From NCBI GenBank assembly GCA_964555585.1, contig CAZKSN010000005.1, positions 1-64,000 of the forward strand: 64,000 nt of DNA. The letters run 5' to 3'. The notes under the pieces were generated by a model. The model saw only the letters and a program-made list of their open reading frames with translations, was not told where the DNA came from and did not search any database. The stretch's first letter is position 1. Every line of letters begins with the position of its first letter. This document shows positions 1 to 7,877 of the stretch, one piece after another. Origin of the DNA: CAZKSN01 sp964555585 (GTDB lineage: Bacteria > Bacillota_I > Bacilli_A > RF39 > UBA660). Both the position numbers and the translations under genes were made by a program.

Positions 1-38
1 GGTGCTAGTATCACACTAGCCAACCCCTTTTTATTCTT
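1..38 (+). terminator. Hairpin plus T-rich tract at window edge
   Basis: GCTAGT (4-9) pairs with ACTAGC around a five-base loop, and the outer GGT can pair with ACC. A run of C then T follows. This looks like the 3' end of a transcript that begins before the window: either an intrinsic terminator or the end of a small structured RNA. Too little is visible to name the RNA. Confidence 0.4.
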
Positions 39-44
39 TTTTCC

Positions 45-80
45 GGATTGCTCTTCAGGGGGAGCAATCCTTTATTATTT
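45..80 (+). terminator. Intrinsic terminator
   Basis: GGATTGCTC (45-53) pairs perfectly with GAGCAATCC (62-70), giving a nine-base-pair stem with an eight-base loop. TTTATTATTT follows. It separates whatever is transcribed upstream of the window from the gene at 127. Confidence 0.7.
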
Positions 81-100
81 ATGATATTATTTAAATTATA

Positions 101-109
101 TGATATAAT
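101..109 (+). promoter_or_regulatory. Extended -10 promoter of the 157-aa gene
   Basis: TGATATAAT is a perfect TGN plus TATAAT extended -10 element. Transcription would start near 116, just before the GGGAGG ribosome-binding site (115-120) and the ATG at 127. The same element recurs in front of several other genes in the window. Confidence 0.7.
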
Positions 110-126
110 TATTCGGGAGGGTTATT

Positions 127-600
127 ATGAGTTCTTTTGAAAAAGCTATGGCAGAAATGAAAAAACAGGGAGAAAAAAGTTTAGATACAACAAGAAAATT
201 TTTTAATTATTATAAAAAAAGTAATAATAAGATAGTTTTCAAAATTTTTGCTTATTTATACGAAGAAAGATTTATGTCACTGCCTTTTTATCCAGGTTAT
301 TACGGAAATTTATTAGCAGTTGCATTATTATATCGTGAATTGGATATTGCGAAATTTCTAATAGAGAATAGTAATGTTAAAACAGATATGGTTTCTCATA
401 ATTTTTATTTTAAGGATGAAAGATCTGCTGATTACTGGATAAAAAATTTAATGTGCAGAGTCCAGGAGAATGACAGAATAAGATTAAATGAATTATCAGA
501 AATAATAAAAGAAAAAAATAAAAAATCAGAATTACATTCATGTGACATAAAAGAACAAGATGAATTTAAAAGGCATAGAGAAAATAGATTAAAATATTAA
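127..600 (+). CDS. Hypothetical protein, 157 aa
   Basis: I do not recognise this protein. It has no signal peptide and no membrane segment, is rich in Lys, Glu and Asn, and looks soluble and mostly helical. The middle part (roughly residues 45-85, with short hydrophobic helices and an LLAVALLYRELDIAKFLIE stretch) loosely recalls an ankyrin-type helix pair, but one such pair is not enough to call a repeat domain. The C-terminal 40 residues are highly charged. The start is well set: GGGAGG lies six bases before ATG and a perfect extended -10 lies just upstream. It is a single-gene unit, with a terminator before it and a bidirectional terminator after it shared with nifJ. Confidence 0.75.
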   Translation: MSSFEKAMAEMKKQGEKSLDTTRKFFNYYKKSNNKIVFKIFAYLYEERFMSLPFYPGYYGNLLAVALLYRELDIAKFLIENSNVKTDMVSHNFYFKDERSADYWIKNLMCRVQENDRIRLNELSEIIKEKNKKSELHSCDIKEQDEFKRHRENRLKY

Positions 601-626
601 AAGAGAAGTTTACTTCTCTTTTTTTT
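599..626. terminator. Bidirectional terminator between the 157-aa gene and nifJ
   Basis: AAAAGAGAAG pairs with CTTCTCTTTT around a TTTA loop, with A and T runs on both sides. The hairpin can terminate both converging transcripts. The nifJ stop codon lies inside the loop. Confidence 0.85.
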
Positions 627-3600
627 CTATATTTTTATAATAATTGTATCTTCTTTTAGCATCGTCCATATTTTGATTATATAATTTTTGATATTCTTCA
701 GGATTTAGTTTTTCCAGGTTCTTATATCTAAGTTCTTTCTTAAATACTTCTTCATATAACGAAAAATCCGGTTCTTTAGAATCAATTGTAAGCTTATCTT
801 CTTCTGGACTGTATCTCATTAATATATTATATCCGCATTCAACAAGCAGTTTTTCCTCATTCAGTGTATTTCTAAGACCCCCGTATATGCCATGTTCAAT
901 GCAAGGACTGTAGGCAATAATTATTGAAAGTCCCTTATGTTCATGAGCTTCCTTAAATGCTTTTATTGTTTGAGGCATATTAGCTCCCAAACAAATGGAT
1001 GCGACATATACATTTGGTATGGAAAGTACCATTCTGAACAGATCTTTTTTATTGGTTTTCTTTCCATTATAGGAGAATTCTGCGATTGCACCTGCCTTAG
1101 TAGACTTAGAAGTTTGTCCTCCTGTATTAGAATATACTTCAGTATCAAGCACAAGTACTTTTACATCCTCTCCACTGTGAAGCACATGATCCAGTCCTCC
1201 AAAGCCAATGTCATAAGCCCAGCCATCTCCACCAATGATCCATACCTTTCTTGAAGAGACATAATCCAATAATTTACAAAGTTCAGTAGGTATATTTTCC
1301 TGTTTTAAGGATTCTTTTACTTCCTTAGTTATTTCATAATTATTTGAATTGTCTATCCATCTTCTATATATTTCTGAAACTTTTGGATCAACATAATCCA
1401 TACTTTCATTCATTAATTCATAAATTCTTTCCTTGTTCTTTTTAAATGTGGTATGTATTCCCAGACCAAATTCCGCATTATCTTCAAATAAGGAATTAAT
1501 CCAAGGTATTGTATAAGGAGTACATGGAAGAGATGCTCCATAGATTGACGAGCAACCAGTGGCATTTGAAATCACTATTTCTTCACCATAAAGTTCAGTC
1601 AACAGTCTTATATAAGGTGTTTCACCGCATCCGGCACAGGCTCCACAGAATTCAAAATATGGTTTTCTGAAACCTACTCCTTTAACAGTGAATTTATTAA
1701 ACGGAGTCTCATTTTTAATATTTTCAAATAAATATTCACTTCTTTCATTTAGTTTTTCATCATATTCTCCAAGAGTCAGAGCTTTATTTCCTCCCTTTCC
1801 AGGGCACGTATTGACACACAAGGTACATCCAGTACAATTTGCTTCAGAAACACTTATATAAAAATATTTATTTTCTTCTCCAATGCTTGGCAAGGTTTCT
1901 GATTTATCTATACCGGCACTCACAAGTTCTTCTTCTGTTAATGAAAAAGGTCTTATTACAGAATGCGGGCAAACCATAGAGCATTGGTTACACTGTATAC
2001 AATTCTCTTTTACCCATTTAGGAACCAACTGAGAGATTTTTCTTTTTTCACTTTTAGAAATTCCTCCTTCAAAGGTACCATCTTTATATTCAATAAAATC
2101 TGATACTTTTAAATCATTTCCTCTCATACCTATAAGTTCATCAGTAATATTTCTTTTCTTTGGTTCATCTGTTTCTTCATATGTTAGAAGATTTTTTTCA
2201 AATTCTCTTAAATATTCAAATGATTCATCTACTGCGATTATATTGTTCTCTATTACCTTACTGTCTTTAGCAGAATATATTTCATGTATTAAATGTTTAA
2301 GATTGTCCACTTCTTCCTTTCTGCATCCCAAGATATGAAGAATATATACTGCGATTATATTATTTATTTTTCCATTTAAATTATATTTCTTGTCTAAAAT
2401 TGATGCATCTGAAATAATAAACTTAATATCTTTTTCTATTATTTCTCTTTTAACTTCATTAGGTAAAAAATCATTTAATTCTTTATCTGTTTTATTTGTA
2501 TTAAGTAAAAATATTCCACCTCTTCTGATATTTTCAAGTATATTGTATCTGCCTAAATAGGAATCTTTACTTAAGACTACCAGTCCCGGACTTGTAGGAT
2601 AAAAAGGCGCTCTTATAGGTTCTTTGTCAAATCTTAAATGACCAATCGTTACTCCACTACTTTTTTTAGAATCATATTGAAAATAACCTTGAACAAATTC
2701 ATCTTCTTTTTCTCCGATTATCTTAAGTACATTTTTTGCACCACTAACCATTCCGTCAGATCCAAATCCCCATATTTTTACTTCTTTATAATTTTTATTT
2801 AATTTAAAATCAACCTCTGGAAGACTAAGATTGGTCACATCATCTATTATTCCGATAGTGAAATTGTCTTTTATATTGTTTTTATTTAAATTGTCAAATA
2901 CTGCCTTTATATGAGAAGGTGTTGTATTTTTACTGGATAAGCCATATCTTCCACCTACTATGGTTATATCTTCATCTTTAAGAGCGTTACATACATCTAA
3001 ATATAATGGTTCTCCAGCACTTCCAGGTTCTTTTGTTCTATCTAAAACAGCTATTTTATTAACACCTGAAGGTAATGAATCTATAAACAGTTTTTTAGAA
3101 AAAGGTCTGTATAGATGGACAACAAGAACACCCACATCCTCTCCCACTTTTATTAGCTCATCTACAACAAGTCTAATGGTATCTGTAACAGAACCCATTG
3201 CAACTATGACTCTTTTTGCATTTGGATTGCCGTAATAATTAAAAGGTTCATAATCTGTATTGGCAAGTCTATTTATATCTTTCATGCAAGAAGCTACTAT
3301 TGAAGGTAAATTTTCATAATTGATATTTCTTACTTCAGTATTTTGAAAATATGTTTCTTCAGTTTGAGAAGTACCTCTAGTAATGCTTTTTCCCACATTT
3401 ATTGCTTTATTTCTAAAATCTTCTAAAGCTTTTTTATCTATTAAAGGTAATAATTCACTTATTCCTAAAGTCTTTATTTTATTTAATTCATGAGAAGTTC
3501 TAAAACCATCAAAAAAATGTAAAAAGGGAACACTGCCTTTTATAGCACTTAAATGAGCCACCAAAGCCATATAATATGCATCCTGAACACTTGAACTTGC

Positions 3601-4020
3601 CAACATTGCAAATCCTGTTGAGCGTACAGCATATATATCCTGATGATCACCGAATATTGAAAGTGCATGAGTAGCTAAACTGCGAGCTGCAACATGAATA
3701 ACTCCAGGCAATAATTCACCTGATATTTTATACATAGATGGAATCATTAATAATAAGCCCTGAGAAGCTGTAAATGTTGTTCCCAGACTACCCGACTGTA
3801 AAGAGCCATGCATTAAAGCTGCGGCTCCTGCTTCACTTTGCATTTCAACTATTTTAACACTGTCATTAAATATGTTTTTCTTTCCAGAAGCCGACCATTT
3901 ATCTGCAAGTGTTGCCATTGGAGATGCAGGTGTAATCGGATAAATTCCACCAATCTCAGTAAATAAATAAGAAGCTGTGACACATGCCTCATTTCCATCC
4001 ATTATACTATACTCTTTCAT
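610..4020 (-). CDS. nifJ: Pyruvate:ferredoxin (flavodoxin) oxidoreductase
   Basis: Single-chain homodimeric PFOR. It oxidises pyruvate with coenzyme A to acetyl-CoA and CO2 and passes electrons to ferredoxin or flavodoxin in the cytoplasm. The order of domains is that of the family: N-terminal region with the YPITPASPMA substrate motif, transketolase-like middle domains, then two 4Fe-4S motifs (CIQCNQCSMVCP and CTGCTLCVNTCP). A further cluster-binding CGACAGCGET and the thiamine-diphosphate motif GDGWAYDIGFGG follow. I chose ATG 4020 (1136 aa, usual family length) because GGTGA lies five bases upstream; the reading frame extends about 21 codons further upstream but without a ribosome-binding site. 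A TATAAT at 4042-4037 could act as a promoter, but co-transcription with the two genes upstream is equally likely. It implies fermentative or acetogenic-style anaerobic metabolism. Confidence 0.97.
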   Translation of the reverse strand: MKEYSIMDGNEACVTASYLFTEIGGIYPITPASPMATLADKWSASGKKNIFNDSVKIVEMQSEAGAAALMHGSLQSGSLGTTFTASQGLLLMIPSMYKISGELLPGVIHVAARSLATHALSIFGDHQDIYAVRSTGFAMLASSSVQDAYYMALVAHLSAIKGSVPFLHFFDGFRTSHELNKIKTLGISELLPLIDKKALEDFRNKAINVGKSITRGTSQTEETYFQNTEVRNINYENLPSIVASCMKDINRLANTDYEPFNYYGNPNAKRVIVAMGSVTDTIRLVVDELIKVGEDVGVLVVHLYRPFSKKLFIDSLPSGVNKIAVLDRTKEPGSAGEPLYLDVCNALKDEDITIVGGRYGLSSKNTTPSHIKAVFDNLNKNNIKDNFTIGIIDDVTNLSLPEVDFKLNKNYKEVKIWGFGSDGMVSGAKNVLKIIGEKEDEFVQGYFQYDSKKSSGVTIGHLRFDKEPIRAPFYPTSPGLVVLSKDSYLGRYNILENIRRGGIFLLNTNKTDKELNDFLPNEVKREIIEKDIKFIISDASILDKKYNLNGKINNIIAVYILHILGCRKEEVDNLKHLIHEIYSAKDSKVIENNIIAVDESFEYLREFEKNLLTYEETDEPKKRNITDELIGMRGNDLKVSDFIEYKDGTFEGGISKSEKRKISQLVPKWVKENCIQCNQCSMVCPHSVIRPFSLTEEELVSAGIDKSETLPSIGEENKYFYISVSEANCTGCTLCVNTCPGKGGNKALTLGEYDEKLNERSEYLFENIKNETPFNKFTVKGVGFRKPYFEFCGACAGCGETPYIRLLTELYGEEIVISNATGCSSIYGASLPCTPYTIPWINSLFEDNAEFGLGIHTTFKKNKERIYELMNESMDYVDPKVSEIYRRWIDNSNNYEITKEVKESLKQENIPTELCKLLDYVSSRKVWIIGGDGWAYDIGFGGLDHVLHSGEDVKVLVLDTEVYSNTGGQTSKSTKAGAIAEFSYNGKKTNKKDLFRMVLSIPNVYVASICLGANMPQTIKAFKEAHEHKGLSIIIAYSPCIEHGIYGGLRNTLNEEKLLVECGYNILMRYSPEEDKLTIDSKEPDFSLYEEVFKKELRYKNLEKLNPEEYQKLYNQNMDDAKRRYNYYKNIEKKEK

Positions 4021-4069
4021 ATTCTTCACCATATCCATTATACAATGAAATAACAAATAAAAAAAGAAT

Positions 4070-4771
4070 TTATTCTTTAACAAATTCTTTATTTAATTCC
4101 ATATTATACTTTTCACTGTCAAAATTTTTATTAATTAAAAAATCATCAATCATTTCTAACACTTTATCATAATATTCATAATAAAATATTGAGTGAGTAG
4201 AATTTTTTATTAACACTAAATATTTATCAATATCCTTAATTTTATTATAAACATCTATTGAACTTTGATATGGAACCATTATATCATCTTGTCCTTGAAC
4301 AATTAATACAGGAATATTTACTTTTTCAATACATTTTTTATATTCTTTTACTAATTCAAAAAATTCTTTAATAATACCTACAAAAAATCTTTTAGTCATA
4401 GTAAAAAAGAATTTTTTATCATAATATTTAAACCATTTTAGTCCAGGATTAGGATTATAATCAAAAGCAGGAGCTTCTAAAACCAGTTTTTTTATAGTTG
4501 GATATTTTACTGCCAAGTAAGTAGCTATAACACCACCCATACTGTGAGCTACTATATAAATATCTTCATATTTTTCATTCAAGAATTCAATCATTTCTTC
4601 AGAAGTTTTAATCCAGTCTTCTTTTTTAGGGTAGTTTAAAATTCCTTTTTCATGACCTGGCAAATAATAAGAATATACATCGTATTTTTCATTAAAATAT
4701 TTCATTACTTCAGCATGTTCACTAGGGCTACCTGCTAAACCATGAATAATTAACATAGCTTTCTTGTTCAT
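4070..4771 (-). CDS. Alpha/beta hydrolase, carboxylesterase/monoacylglycerol lipase type
   Basis: Serine hydrolase of 233 aa with the alpha/beta-hydrolase fold, probably a cytoplasmic esterase acting on short acyl or monoacylglycerol esters; the substrate cannot be read from sequence. Visible landmarks are the oxyanion HG near residue 10, nucleophile Ser77 in AHSMGG, an acid Asp in VQGQDD (162-163) and catalytic His193 in STHS. Length and motif order fit the Est30-like carboxylesterases of Bacilli. It starts four bases after the HAD phosphatase gene stops, so the two are translationally linked, and nifJ follows on the same strand. There is no signal peptide. Confidence 0.85.
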   Translation of the reverse strand: MNKKAMLIIHGLAGSPSEHAEVMKYFNEKYDVYSYYLPGHEKGILNYPKKEDWIKTSEEMIEFLNEKYEDIYIVAHSMGGVIATYLAVKYPTIKKLVLEAPAFDYNPNPGLKWFKYYDKKFFFTMTKRFFVGIIKEFFELVKEYKKCIEKVNIPVLIVQGQDDIMVPYQSSIDVYNKIKDIDKYLVLIKNSTHSIFYYEYYDKVLEMIDDFLINKNFDSEKYNMELNKEFVKE

Positions 4772-4775
4772 ATTT

Positions 4776-5336
4776 TCACCTCAATCTGATTATTTCGTTT
4801 CCTTTAACAAAATAACCTTCTTTAGCACTCATTAATAGAGGTAAATCTTTTTTTGAATCAGAATAAGCTTTATTAATAATTTTATTGGGATATGCTTTTT
4901 TAAATCTTTTTATTTTTTCCTCTCTTGAACAATTTTTTCCAATTATCTTTCCAGTTTTTAAGTTCACTTCAGTAGCTATAACATTTTTAATGTTTAACTT
5001 ATCACAAAACTTTTTAATCCATAATATATAAGATGCACTTATCACTAAATCATCACTTTTTTGCATTTTTTTATACCAGGGCTTGATATTTTTCATATGA
5101 GTTTCAGCAAATTCATCCAAATATTCGTCTAAATTATTTATATCAAATAAGAACCTAAATAAAATTTCCTTTGATTCTTCAAATTCACATTTCTTAAAAA
5201 TATATTTAATATATTTAAATTTAAACTTAATAAGATACTTTAACATTAATAAGGGTTTCTTTTTTAAAGTATAAAATATTAAATCTACACTTGTATCTCC
5301 TTTATAAATAGTATCATCAAAATCATAAACATTCAT
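4776..5336 (-). CDS. HAD-superfamily phosphatase (phosphoserine-phosphatase-like, subfamily IB)
   Basis: Small 186-aa HAD hydrolase. Motif I is DFDDT with nucleophile Asp5 and acid/base Asp7. The helical cap lies between residues 25 and 95, and motif IV is near the end in YSDSKKDLPLL. Architecture matches the SerB/PSP-like IB group that dephosphorylates small phosphomonoesters; the substrate is unknown. It heads a run of three minus-strand genes (this one, the esterase, nifJ) and is divergent from the metallophosphoesterase. Its own extended -10 element (5352-5360) and a GGTGA site support the start. Confidence 0.85.
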   Translation of the reverse strand: MNVYDFDDTIYKGDTSVDLIFYTLKKKPLLMLKYLIKFKFKYIKYIFKKCEFEESKEILFRFLFDINNLDEYLDEFAETHMKNIKPWYKKMQKSDDLVISASYILWIKKFCDKLNIKNVIATEVNLKTGKIIGKNCSREEKIKRFKKAYPNKIINKAYSDSKKDLPLLMSAKEGYFVKGNEIIRLR

Positions 5337-5351
5337 AAATTCACCAATTTA

Positions 5352-5360
5352 ATTATAGCA
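5352..5360 (-). promoter_or_regulatory. Extended -10 promoter of the HAD-phosphatase operon
   Basis: The minus strand reads TGCTATAAT, a TGN plus TATAAT element, about 15 bases before the start codon at 5336. It is back to back with the plus-strand element at 5374-5382. Confidence 0.65.
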
Positions 5361-5373
5361 TAAATAATAAAAA

Positions 5374-5382
5374 TGATATAAT
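5374..5382 (+). promoter_or_regulatory. Extended -10 promoter of the metallophosphoesterase gene
   Basis: TGATATAAT. The predicted transcript starts near 5389, immediately before the AAAGAGGT ribosome-binding site. This places the real start at ATG 5399 rather than at the in-frame ATG at 5384. Confidence 0.7.
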
Positions 5383-5398
5383 TATGAAAGAGGTCAAT

Positions 5399-6286
5399 AT
5401 GTCAATAATAGTAAATAAATATAAATTAGAAAGTCCTAAAATAAAAAATAATATAAATATTATGATGTTTTCAGATATTCATAATAATACAAAGGTATTA
5501 AATAAAATAGCAAATACAGTTAGAAAATATAAACCAGATTATATTTGCATCCCCGGAGATATAATAGATTCAGTTGATAATGATTATTTAATGATAGTAA
5601 AGTTTTTAAATAAAATATCTTTAAATGTTAAAAAAATAATAATATCAATCGGAAATCATGACATATCTATATATTATAAAAGAATTGTTAAATATAAAGA
5701 AAATAAAGATTTTTTTAAAGCTGTTAAAAAAATATCAAATTGTATTCTATTAGATAAGAAACTTAGTATTGCCAACTTAGAAAACATATCTTTCAGTGGC
5801 TTTAAGTATCCCTTGGAATGGTTTAAAGATGAAAAATTCATTGAAAAAGAGCTTAAAGAATATTTAAAAAATATTTCAATAAACAATTTTAATAATAATT
5901 TCAATATTTTACTTTCTCATAATCCTAACTGGTTAATAGAAGATAATAAAATAATTAATAAAAAAGAATTTCCATTTATAGAAAAGATTGATTTAATAAT
6001 GTGTGGTCATAACCATGCGGGTTTAGTTCCAAAGCTTCTACAAAGAATCATGCCTTCTAGAAGAGGATTTGTCTCTCCATATAAAAAATTTTTTAATAAG
6101 TACGCTTATGGACACTGGAATAATAATAATACTTCATTAATAATATCGGGAGGAATAACAAAATTATCAAAAACTACTAGATTTTTTCACAAATTTAATA
6201 ATTTATATTGCTCTGATATTGAATTAATAGAATTAACTAATGGAAAAACAAATAGATTTGAATATTTAAATAAAGAAAAAAATTAA
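5399..6286 (+). CDS. Calcineurin-like metallophosphoesterase
   Basis: Binuclear-metal phosphoesterase of 295 aa. All metal-binding blocks are present in order: SDIH near the N-terminus, GDIID, GNHD, LSHNP and the terminal CGHNHAG. Known relatives include phosphodiesterases such as YaeI/YkuE; the substrate here cannot be assigned. There is no clear signal peptide, although the N-terminus could associate weakly with the membrane. The start is fixed by the promoter and the AAAGAGGT site four bases before ATG. It is a single-gene unit closed by a bidirectional terminator facing the TagH gene. Confidence 0.88.
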   Translation: MSIIVNKYKLESPKIKNNINIMMFSDIHNNTKVLNKIANTVRKYKPDYICIPGDIIDSVDNDYLMIVKFLNKISLNVKKIIISIGNHDISIYYKRIVKYKENKDFFKAVKKISNCILLDKKLSIANLENISFSGFKYPLEWFKDEKFIEKELKEYLKNISINNFNNNFNILLSHNPNWLIEDNKIINKKEFPFIEKIDLIMCGHNHAGLVPKLLQRIMPSRRGFVSPYKKFFNKYAYGHWNNNNTSLIISGGITKLSKTTRFFHKFNNLYCSDIELIELTNGKTNRFEYLNKEKN

Positions 6287-6304
6287 TGATTAACATTAAT
6301 TTTT
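6278..6304. terminator. Bidirectional terminator
   Basis: AAAAATTAATG pairs with CATTAATTTTT around an ATTAA loop, an eleven-base-pair perfect stem. It lies between the converging metallophosphoesterase and tagH-like genes. Confidence 0.8.
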
Positions 6305-7043
6305 ACATATCAGCCCTCATAAATTCCTCATATTTTTTCATTATTTTTTCTGGTTTCCCTTGATCTTTAATTAATCCATCATGTAGCCAAATAACTTTAT
6401 CACATAATTCTACTAGTGTATTAGTACTGTGAGATACAATTACAACAGTTCTATTAGAATCACTTATAAGTTCTTTCATTTTGTTATAACTTTTTTCTTT
6501 AAAATGAATATCTCCAACACTCAACACTTCATCAATAAGCATAATATCAGTTTCAAGAATAGCGGTTATAGAAAATGCAAGTTTGGAATACATTCCACTT
6601 GAATAACTATTAACTGGCTTATATATAAAATCTCCTAATTCAGAAAACTCAATAATTTCATCTAATTTTTTTGAAATATCTTCTTTAGAATATCCTAATA
6701 ACATTCCAGATAAAAATATATTTTCATATCCTGTCAATTGTTTTTGAAACCCAACTCCTATTGAAAGTAAAGATATTGAATTGTTATGTAAATCAATACT
6801 ACCACTATCAGCAGAAAATATTCCTGATATTGCTCTTAAAAGAGTAGACTTCCCACTTCCATTCTTTCCACATATCCCTAAAATTTCTCCTCTAGGAATT
6901 TCAAAAGATACTCCTTTGATAGCTTTAAATATCTTTCCGCTACCTTTTCCTTTAATTCCACTTTTCTTTAAGGAAAACCTATTCATATCTCTATAATAAA
7001 CGTGTAAATTATCAACAGTTATAGCAATCTCTTTATTCTTCAT
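6303..7043 (-). CDS. tagH: Teichoic acid/polysaccharide ABC exporter, ATP-binding subunit (TagH-like)
   Basis: ATPase of an ABC-2 type exporter that flips undecaprenyl-linked teichoic acid or polysaccharide across the membrane. Walker A is GKNGSGKST (59-67), the signature is YSSGMYSKL, Walker B is IMLIDEVL, and the switch His is in VSHST. Many polymer-exporter ATPases share the extended N-terminus before Walker A. At 246 aa it lacks the long C-terminal extracytoplasmic extension of Bacillus subtilis TagH. It overlaps the permease gene by one base (TAATG), so the two are co-translated. With the fused CDP-glycerol enzyme upstream, the likely cargo is a glycerol-phosphate-containing wall polymer. 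Confidence 0.88.
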   Translation of the reverse strand: MKNKEIAITVDNLHVYYRDMNRFSLKKSGIKGKGSGKIFKAIKGVSFEIPRGEILGICGKNGSGKSTLLRAISGIFSADSGSIDLHNNSISLLSIGVGFQKQLTGYENIFLSGMLLGYSKEDISKKLDEIIEFSELGDFIYKPVNSYSSGMYSKLAFSITAILETDIMLIDEVLSVGDIHFKEKSYNKMKELISDSNRTVVIVSHSTNTLVELCDKVIWLHDGLIKDQGKPEKIMKKYEEFMRADM

Positions 7044-7831
7044 TATTTCATCACCTTTACATAAGTATTCTCATATTTATATATAGTTCTTATGCCTAGA
7101 ATGCTAAAACCAATACCAATAAAGAACCAAATTATCAACCAATAACCTACTGGATGAGTACTATATAACATTACATTTCTCATATTATAAATTATATTTG
7201 CAATTGGATTTAAATCAACTAATATTGTTTTATATAATTCATTATGAATTCTAGATACTATATCATAAAATATACCTGTAAGATAAAATACAAGTTTTAA
7301 AACAATGTTAATTATATTTACTAAATCTTCAATAAAAACTCCAAAATGCATAATAATACTAGATATACCAAAAGTTAATACAATAGTTACTATAATAATT
7401 GGTAAAATCCATAAAATATTTAAAGTTACCGGAACACTATAAATTATCATAAATATAATTAATAATATAAATGATACTCCCATTTTAAATAAATTTACTC
7501 CCATTTTTATTAATAATAATACAAATTTGGGAAGATATACTTTTGTAACTGTATCTCTATTGCTTGATACTAATTTAACACTTGAAACTATCATTTTATT
7601 AAAGAAGTTCCATATTGTTAAACCAATAAAAACAAATACTGGAAAATATTGTACACTTGATTTAAATACAATAACTGCTATAAAAGTATATATTAACATA
7701 AAACATAAAGGTTCAATTATAAGCCATAAAAAACCTAAATAAGAATTAATTATTTCTGCTTTTAATTCTGCTTTAGTTGTATATATAATATAATTCCAAT
7801 ATTTTTTTAAATCCTTAAAAAATCTTTTCAT
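7043..7831 (-). CDS. tagG: Teichoic acid/polysaccharide ABC exporter, permease (TagG-like)
   Basis: Integral membrane protein of 262 aa with about six hydrophobic segments and an amphipathic N-terminal helix, as in ABC-2 polysaccharide permeases (TagG, RfbA). It forms a dimeric channel with the ATPase encoded immediately downstream. The gene lies 46 bases after the cytidylyltransferase/glycerophosphotransferase fusion and probably belongs to the same transcript, starting from the promoter at 9520-9528. Confidence 0.88.
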   Translation of the reverse strand: MKRFFKDLKKYWNYIIYTTKAELKAEIINSYLGFLWLIIEPLCFMLIYTFIAVIVFKSSVQYFPVFVFIGLTIWNFFNKMIVSSVKLVSSNRDTVTKVYLPKFVLLLIKMGVNLFKMGVSFILLIIFMIIYSVPVTLNILWILPIIIVTIVLTFGISSIIMHFGVFIEDLVNIINIVLKLVFYLTGIFYDIVSRIHNELYKTILVDLNPIANIIYNMRNVMLYSTHPVGYWLIIWFFIGIGFSILGIRTIYKYENTYVKVMK

Positions 7832-7877
7832 TTTTGCTCCTCAAACTAAAGAAAATTTTACCATAAATAATTTATAA

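Noticed and set aside
1..70. Possible SRP RNA, tmRNA or tRNA 3' end
   Set aside because: Two hairpins are clear, but no diagnostic sequence of these RNAs can be recognised in the part inside the window.
937..1254. Open frame opposite nifJ, and similar frames opposite other large genes
   Set aside because: They run against well-conserved genes, have no ribosome-binding site or recognisable protein, and arise from mirrored codon structure.
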